Source: an uncultured Christensenella sp.
GTDB lineage: Bacteria > Bacillota > Clostridia > Christensenellales > Borkfalkiaceae
Assembly (NCBI GenBank): GCA_910586365.1
Contig: CAJUGP010000021.1
Coordinates: forward strand, 22,687-31,562
DNA length: 8,876 bases
Reading direction: 5' to 3'
Position numbers and translations under genes: made by a program. This document shows positions 5,684 to 8,876 of the stretch, piece by piece. The notes under the pieces were generated by a model that saw only the letters and a list, made by a program, of their open reading frames with translations, searched no databases and had not been told where the DNA came from. Positions within the stretch are counted from its first letter, which is position 1; each line of letters begins with the position of its first letter.

Positions 5684-7453
5684 ATGAAGGAATTAACTCA
5701 GAACAAAAAGGTTCTCGACTTCGTTAAGGAGAGCGCGGAACTTGCCTGCCCCGATCAGATCGTTTGGATCGACGGAAGCGAAAAACAGCTTGCCGCTCTG
5801 CGTGAAGAAGCCTGCAAAACGGGCGAGATGATTAAGCTCAATCAGGAAAAGCTGCCCGGTTGCTATTATCACCGCACGGCGGAAAACGACGTGGCGCGCG
5901 TCGAAGCGCGTACGTTTATCTGCTGCAAGAACAAAGCGGACGCCGGTCCCATTAACTATTGGATGGATCCGCAGGAAGCGTATGCGCTTTGCAAAAACAT
6001 TGCAAAGGGCAAAATGAAAGGGCGTACGATGTACGTCATTCCCTATTCGATGGGCGTCGTCGGTTCGCCGTTCTCGAAGATCGGCGTCGAAGTGACCGAC
6101 TCCATTTACGTCGTGCTCAACATGGCGATCATGACGCGCGTCGGGCTTGACTGCTACGAGGCGCTCGGCAAAGACGGCGACTTCATCAAAGGATTCCACT
6201 GCAAGTGCGACGTCGATCCCGAAAACCGTTATATCATGCATTTCCCCGAGGACGACACCATCATTTCGGTGAACTCGGCTTACGGCGGCAACGTTCTGCT
6301 CGGCAAAAAATGCTTTGCGCTGCGCATTGCCTCTTACCTCGGCAAACAAGAGGGCTGGATGGCGGAGCACATGCTCATTTTGGGCGTGACCTATCCCGAC
6401 GGCAAAAAACGTTATCTGGCGGCGGCGTTCCCGTCCGCATGCGGCAAGACCAATCTTGCCATGCTCATTCCCCCCAAGCATTACCGTGATCTGGGTTATA
6501 AAATCGAATGCGTGGGCGACGATATCGCTTGGATCCGCGTCGGCAGCGACGGCAGACTGTGGGCGGTCAACCCCGAAAACGGTTTCTTCGGCGTAGCGCC
6601 CGGCACGAACGAGAAATCCAACCCCAACGCGTTGGCGGCAACGCGCAAAGGCACGATCTTCACCAACGTGGCGATCGACCCCGCCGACAATACGGTTTGG
6701 TGGGAAGGGCTTACCAAGCAGGCGCCCGCGCATCTTATCGATTGGCTGGGCAACGAGTGGACGCCCGAAAGCGGCGTGAAAGCGGCGCATCCCAATTCGA
6801 GATTTACGGCGCCCGCGGCGAACTGCCCCTGCCTTTCCGATGCGTTCAACTCCAAAGAGGGCGTTCCGCTCGACGCGATCGTATTCGGCGGAAGAAGAGC
6901 GACCACCACGCCGCTCGTATATCAGTCGCGCGATTGGAATCACGGCGTGTTCGTCGGTTCGATCATGAGCTCGGAAACGACGGCGGCGGCGACGGGCGCG
7001 GTCGGCGTGCTCCGTCACGACCCGATGGCGATGAAACCTTTCTGCGGGTATCACATGGGCGATTATTTCGGACATTGGATCGAGATGGGAGCAAAGGTTG
7101 CGAACCCGCCCAAGATTTTCAACGTAAACTGGTTCCGTCAGGGCGAGAACGGCGAGTTCCTTTGGCCGGGCTTTGGCGACAATATGCGCGTGCTCGATTG
7201 GATCTTGAAGCGCTGCGCGGGCGAAGCCGACGCACAGGAAACGGCGATCGGTTACGTGCCTTACGCAAAGGATATCGACCTCGAAGGGCTTGACATGACG
7301 GCGGAAGATTTGGAGAAGATCCTTTATATCGACAAAGCGCGCTGGTCGGCTGAGGCGGACGAAATCGCAGGTTATTACGAACAGTTCGGCGACAGACTGC
7401 CCAAAGAACTCAAAGAAAGCCTTGCAACGTTAAAAAAGAACTGCGAAAAGTAA
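5684..7453 (+). CDS. pckG: GTP-dependent phosphoenolpyruvate carboxykinase
   Basis: This 589-residue cytosolic enzyme catalyses oxaloacetate + GTP = phosphoenolpyruvate + GDP + CO2, using Mn2+. It belongs to the GTP class, not the ATP class common in Firmicutes. Motifs in order: ARVEART (71-77, substrate arginine), SPFSKIGVEVTDS (128-140), FHCKCDVDPENRYIMHFPED (171-190), SAYGGN (198-203), the P-loop AAFPSACGKTNLAM (247-260) with reactive C253 and K256, GDDIAWI (278-284, metal site), NPENGFFGVAPGT (296-308), FGGRR (401-405), SRDWNHGVFVGS (415-426) and NWFRQGENGEFLWPGFGDN (482-500). All key residues look intact and the length is normal (about 600). The start follows AGGAG with 7-base spacing; the open frame continues upstream to 5303 but crosses the promoter and overlaps the previous gene. 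In fermenters it may run in the carboxylating direction towards oxaloacetate and succinate (inference). Confidence 0.97.
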   Translation: MKELTQNKKVLDFVKESAELACPDQIVWIDGSEKQLAALREEACKTGEMIKLNQEKLPGCYYHRTAENDVARVEARTFICCKNKADAGPINYWMDPQEAYALCKNIAKGKMKGRTMYVIPYSMGVVGSPFSKIGVEVTDSIYVVLNMAIMTRVGLDCYEALGKDGDFIKGFHCKCDVDPENRYIMHFPEDDTIISVNSAYGGNVLLGKKCFALRIASYLGKQEGWMAEHMLILGVTYPDGKKRYLAAAFPSACGKTNLAMLIPPKHYRDLGYKIECVGDDIAWIRVGSDGRLWAVNPENGFFGVAPGTNEKSNPNALAATRKGTIFTNVAIDPADNTVWWEGLTKQAPAHLIDWLGNEWTPESGVKAAHPNSRFTAPAANCPCLSDAFNSKEGVPLDAIVFGGRRATTTPLVYQSRDWNHGVFVGSIMSSETTAAATGAVGVLRHDPMAMKPFCGYHMGDYFGHWIEMGAKVANPPKIFNVNWFRQGENGEFLWPGFGDNMRVLDWILKRCAGEADAQETAIGYVPYAKDIDLEGLDMTAEDLEKILYIDKARWSAEADEIAGYYEQFGDRLPKELKESLATLKKNCEK

Positions 7454-7459
7454 AAAAAC

Positions 7460-7490
7460 TGCTCTCTCTGAAAAGAGAGAGTATTTTTTT
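7460..7490 (+). terminator. Intrinsic terminator after pckG
   Basis: CTCTCTCT (7462-7469) pairs with AGAGAGAG (7474-7481) around a GAAA tetraloop, extended by G-T and T-A pairs, and is followed by seven T. It begins 7 bases after the stop codon. An AT-only inverted repeat directly downstream (7485-7518) may back it up. Confidence 0.93.
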
Positions 7491-7518
7491 GAAAAAGTGC
7501 AAAAATTTTTTCAAAAAA
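7485..7518. repeat. AT-rich inverted repeat downstream of the pckG terminator
   Basis: TTTTTTGAAAAA (7485-7496) is the exact reverse complement of TTTTTCAAAAAA (7507-7518), with a 10-base loop. The low GC content makes the hairpin weak. It may act as UP-element-like AT-rich DNA before the MerR promoter at 7532, or as secondary terminator sequence. Confidence 0.45.
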
Positions 7519-7531
7519 TGCCGTAAAACGC

Positions 7532-7562
7532 TTGCTCGTGACGCAGCGTCATGTTGTAAAGT
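7532..7562 (+). promoter_or_regulatory. MerR-type promoter with 19-bp spacer and central dyad
   Basis: TTGCTC (7532-7537) and TAAAGT (7557-7562) are separated by 19 bases, the overlong spacing typical of promoters that MerR-family proteins activate by untwisting DNA. Centred in the spacer is a perfect inverted repeat, TGACGC-A-GCGTCA (7539-7551). The gene directly downstream encodes a MerR protein, so autoregulation is the natural reading. Each hexamer matches consensus at 4 of 6 positions. The predicted start near 7569 leaves a leader of only about 13 bases. Confidence 0.65.
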
Positions 7563-7570
7563 GGGAGCAT

Positions 7571-7575
7571 AGGAG
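7571..7575 (+). promoter_or_regulatory. Ribosome binding site deciding the MerR start
   Basis: AGGAG directly touches an ATG at 7576, too close for initiation, but lies 6 bases before the in-frame ATG at 7582. The latter is therefore chosen. Confidence 0.8.
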
Positions 7576-7581
7576 ATGTGT

Positions 7582-8298
7582 ATGTCGTATTCAACGGGCG
7601 AAATCGCTGCGCTTTGCCAAGTCACCGTGCGCACGGTGCAGTTTTACGACAAGGAAGGTCTGCTCAAACCCGAAACCCGTTCGGAAGGCGGCAGAAGGCT
7701 TTACGACGAGGACGGCTTAAAAACGCTGCAAATGATCTGTTTGTATAAACGGCTCGGGCTGAATCTTACACAGATCAAGAGCGTGCTTTCCGACGAAGAA
7801 AACTGCCGTAAAATTTTGCTGCGCGTGTTGGAAGAACGGGAAAAAATGCTCACGGAAGAAATCAAGCAAAAACTTTCCTGCCGCGAAAGCGTAAAAACCG
7901 TACGCCGCGAGATCGCGGAAGGCGGGGCGTTCAGTCCGAAATCTTTTTCCGACATACGTACGATTATGAAAGGAAAACAAAAACAGAGAGGAACGTATGC
8001 GTTGATGTTGGTCGTCGGTTTTTTGGCGGATGCGGCGATCGTAACGACCGCCGTACTGTGGGGCGTTATGGGGCTGTGGCTGCCGTTTGCGATTGCGATG
8101 CCGTGCGCGCTCGCAGCCATCGCGGGCGCGGTGGCAATCGCTTATAAAAATCTCGCTTACGTCTGCACCGATTGCGGAAAAAAGTTCCGCCCGAGCTTCC
8201 GTGAATTTTTCTTTTCCGCACATACGCCGAAAACGCGCAGGTGCACCTGCACGCATTGCGGATCGAAGAATTTTCATGCGGAAACTTATTCCGATTAA
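7582..8298 (+). CDS. Membrane-tethered MerR-family regulator with C-terminal zinc ribbon
   Basis: This 238-residue protein has three parts. Residues 3-70 are a MerR winged helix-turn-helix (STGEIAALCQVTVRTVQFYD, then GLLKPETRSEGGRRLYDEDG). Residues about 71-112 are the dimerisation coiled coil (EEREKMLTEEIKQKL). Residues about 138-160 and 164-188 are two hydrophobic helices, so the protein should sit in the membrane with its DNA-binding part in the cytosol. After the second helix comes YVCTDCGKKFRPSF...HTPKTRRCTCTHCGSKNF, with C195/C198 and C223/C226 in a zinc-ribbon arrangement (C221 is an additional cysteine). With two helices, both ends are predicted cytosolic. The signal may be membrane state, metal or redox, but this is inference. 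Canonical soluble MerR proteins lack the membrane part. Its promoter carries a MerR-type spacer and dyad, and no target gene lies next to it in the window. Confidence 0.9.
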   Translation: MSYSTGEIAALCQVTVRTVQFYDKEGLLKPETRSEGGRRLYDEDGLKTLQMICLYKRLGLNLTQIKSVLSDEENCRKILLRVLEEREKMLTEEIKQKLSCRESVKTVRREIAEGGAFSPKSFSDIRTIMKGKQKQRGTYALMLVVGFLADAAIVTTAVLWGVMGLWLPFAIAMPCALAAIAGAVAIAYKNLAYVCTDCGKKFRPSFREFFFSAHTPKTRRCTCTHCGSKNFHAETYSD

Positions 8299-8318
8299 CT
8301 TGCCCGAAAAGCCGTCCG

Positions 8319-8347
8319 ATCCCCCGCAACTGCGGGGGATTTGTTTG
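8319..8347 (+). terminator. Intrinsic terminator after the MerR gene
   Basis: ATCCCCCGC (8319-8327) pairs perfectly with GCGGGGGAT (8332-8340) around an AACT loop, followed by TTGTTTG. It starts 21 bases after the stop codon. Confidence 0.85.
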
Positions 8348-8372
8348 TGAAATGGGGAGCAATCCCCCTTAA

Positions 8373-8392
8373 TCCCCCTTTCACAAGGGGGA
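8373..8392. repeat. C-rich hairpin at the left edge of the repeat block
   Basis: TCCCCCTT (8373-8380) and AAGGGGGA (8385-8392) form a perfect 8-bp stem around TCAC. The left arm is part of a doubled 10-mer, AATCCCCCTT (8361-8370 and 8371-8380). The right arm is the start of the 84-bp direct repeat. Confidence 0.7.
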
Positions 8393-8470
8393 CGGGTTTT
8401 GTGATTGCCGATGTCATTCCGAGCGTAGTCGAGGCAACTGAGATGTTTCGGCTACACTCAACATGACAGA
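8387..8470. repeat. 84-bp direct repeat, copy A (contains dispersed hairpin repeat)
   Basis: This copy matches 8515-8598 without gaps and with 7 mismatches in 84, offset 128 bases. Its core, 8412-8468, begins TGTCAT and ends ATGACA, and the arms continue as GAGC/GCTC-like and GTAG/CTAC pairs, so the core folds into one long imperfect hairpin. The same core appears diverged or truncated at 1-66 and 2895-2986. It is non-coding and intergenic, similar to MITE-like or REP-like elements. Confidence 0.9.
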
Positions 8471-8528
8471 AGGGTGCGCTTTGCATGACAGAGGGGTGCG
8501 TGTTGCGTGACAGAGGGGGACGGGTTTT
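8463..8528. repeat. Three tandem 22-bp units
   Basis: Units start at 8463, 8485 and 8507 with exact 22-base period. Each begins (A/G)TGACAGA followed by a G-run, then a GCG or ACG and a T-rich end. The first overlaps the end of copy A; the third leads into copy B. A further TGACAGAGGGGG begins at 8592 and related ATGACAG units occur at 1 and 20. Confidence 0.75.
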
Positions 8529-8598
8529 GTGATTGCCGATGTCATTCCGAGCATAGCCGAGGAATCTGAGATGTTTCGACTGCGCTCAACATGACAGA
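8515..8598. repeat. 84-bp direct repeat, copy B
   Basis: This is the second copy of the element at 8387-8470, with core 8540-8596. The 7 differences lie only in the central and right parts. Several change both pairing partners of the hairpin or swap A-T and G-T pairs (for example GTAGTC/GGCTAC against ATAGCC/GACTGC), so base pairing may partly be conserved. Confidence 0.9.
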
Positions 8599-8629
8599 GG
8601 GGGCGCTCTGTATGGGGGAAGGGGCAGGA

Positions 8630-8684
8630 AATAAAAAAAGGCGTGTTGCCACGCCTTCCGCGTCACCGAAAATTAACGCTTCAC
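8630..8684 (-). repeat. Identical 55-bp repeat, copy 1, carrying a minus-strand terminator
   Basis: This stretch is identical to 8822-8876, 192 bases away. On the minus strand it ends with AAGGCGTG (8657-8650) pairing with CACGCCTT (8645-8638) around GCAA, then seven U, a textbook intrinsic terminator. The upstream part carries TTAATTTTCGGTGACGCGG on the minus strand, so the terminator is embedded in a longer conserved element. Confidence 0.92.
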
Positions 8685-8821
8685 AGTTGGGGGTGAGAAT
8701 TGCAACCTGCTCAACACCCCTGCGGGGTGTGAGCGCAATTCAAACTAAGCGAGCCGTTGGGCGAGCGTGTCCGAGGCGGCACACGCGCCATGGTGTCGCC
8801 GAGTGAGCGAACAGCCTTTCT
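8638..8821 (-). ncRNA. Candidate structured repeat RNA unit ending in an intrinsic terminator
   Basis: This is a proposal, not a recognised RNA family. The 192-bp interval from one 55-bp repeat to the next contains strong secondary structure and no credible reading frame. The hairpin at 8697-8741 pairs GAATTGC/GCAATTC, GCTCA/TGAGC and CACCCC/GGGGTG (18 pairs, one 5-base and one 1-base bulge). The hairpin at 8760-8789 pairs GCGTGT/ACACGC plus GGC/GCC across a 2-base bulge. On the minus strand both precede the terminator at 8633-8657. I can see no clear minus-strand promoter. The alternative is a repetitive DNA element that has inserted or duplicated downstream of a minus-strand gene lying beyond the window. 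Confidence 0.35.
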
Positions 8822-8876
8822 AATAAAAAAAGGCGTGTTGCCACGCCTTCCGCGTCACCGAAAATTAACGCTTCAC
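8822..8876 (-). repeat. Identical 55-bp repeat, copy 2, reaching the window edge
   Basis: All 55 bases match 8630-8684, including the minus-strand terminator (stem 8830-8837 with 8842-8849, A-run 8825-8831). The match may continue past the window end, so the true repeat could be longer and the array may have more units. Confidence 0.92.

Noticed and set aside
5693..7075. 460-codon open frame on the minus strand opposite pckG
   Set aside because: It is antisense to an intact carboxykinase with all catalytic motifs, and its composition is typical of a shadow frame.
8591..8806. 71-codon open frame on the plus strand in the right-hand repeat block
   Set aside because: It lies wholly in repeats and hairpins, has no ribosome site and runs across the terminator-bearing 55-bp repeat.
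8387..8876. CRISPR array
   Set aside because: The repeats are too few, too long and unequal, the spacing is not spacer-like, and no cas gene is present.

Overview
The window looks like chromosomal DNA of a low-GC-lineage, Gram-positive anaerobe of the Clostridia. Its base composition is fairly GC-rich, as in the Christensenellales-type gut lineages, but that placement is inference. The clues are strong purine-rich ribosome sites, sigma-A promoters with TGnTATAAT extended -10 boxes, intrinsic terminators after most genes, a single-subunit iron alcohol dehydrogenase and a membrane-tethered MerR regulator. I see no phage, plasmid, CRISPR, tRNA or rRNA signal.

Layout. Positions 1-66 hold a truncated copy of an intergenic repeat. 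Next come a flotillin (103-1521, +) and, after a terminator, an uncharacterised propeller-like protein with one hydrophobic segment (1598-2809, +). Positions 2810-3070 form a convergent spacer with hairpins, a diverged repeat copy and a two-way terminator. An iron-dependent alcohol dehydrogenase follows on the minus strand (3071-4288). A 235-bp divergent promoter region separates it from an uncharacterised two-domain protein (4524-5507, +). GTP-dependent phosphoenolpyruvate carboxykinase (5684-7453, +) has its own promoter and a structured leader of about 110 nt. A MerR-family regulator (7582-8298, +) follows, behind a promoter with a 19-bp spacer centred on a perfect dyad. Positions 8299-8876 carry no credible gene. 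They hold a terminator, two close copies of the same hairpin repeat linked by 22-bp tandem units, and an identical 55-bp repeat (192 bp apart) whose hairpin is a minus-strand terminator.

How the genes relate. This is mostly a set of single-gene transcription units, not one operon. Carboxykinase (the PEP/oxaloacetate node) and alcohol dehydrogenase (reoxidation of NAD(P)H) both fit fermentative central metabolism, but nothing shows coregulation. The flotillin and its downstream membrane-associated protein may share a job at the membrane; this rests only on adjacency and strand.

Three gene starts are set by promoter or ribosome-site evidence and are shorter than the longest open frame: the dehydrogenase, the carboxykinase and the MerR gene. 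The points most worth a second look are the structured repeat at the right end, the membrane-tethered MerR regulator with its own MerR-type promoter, and the flotillin partner candidate.
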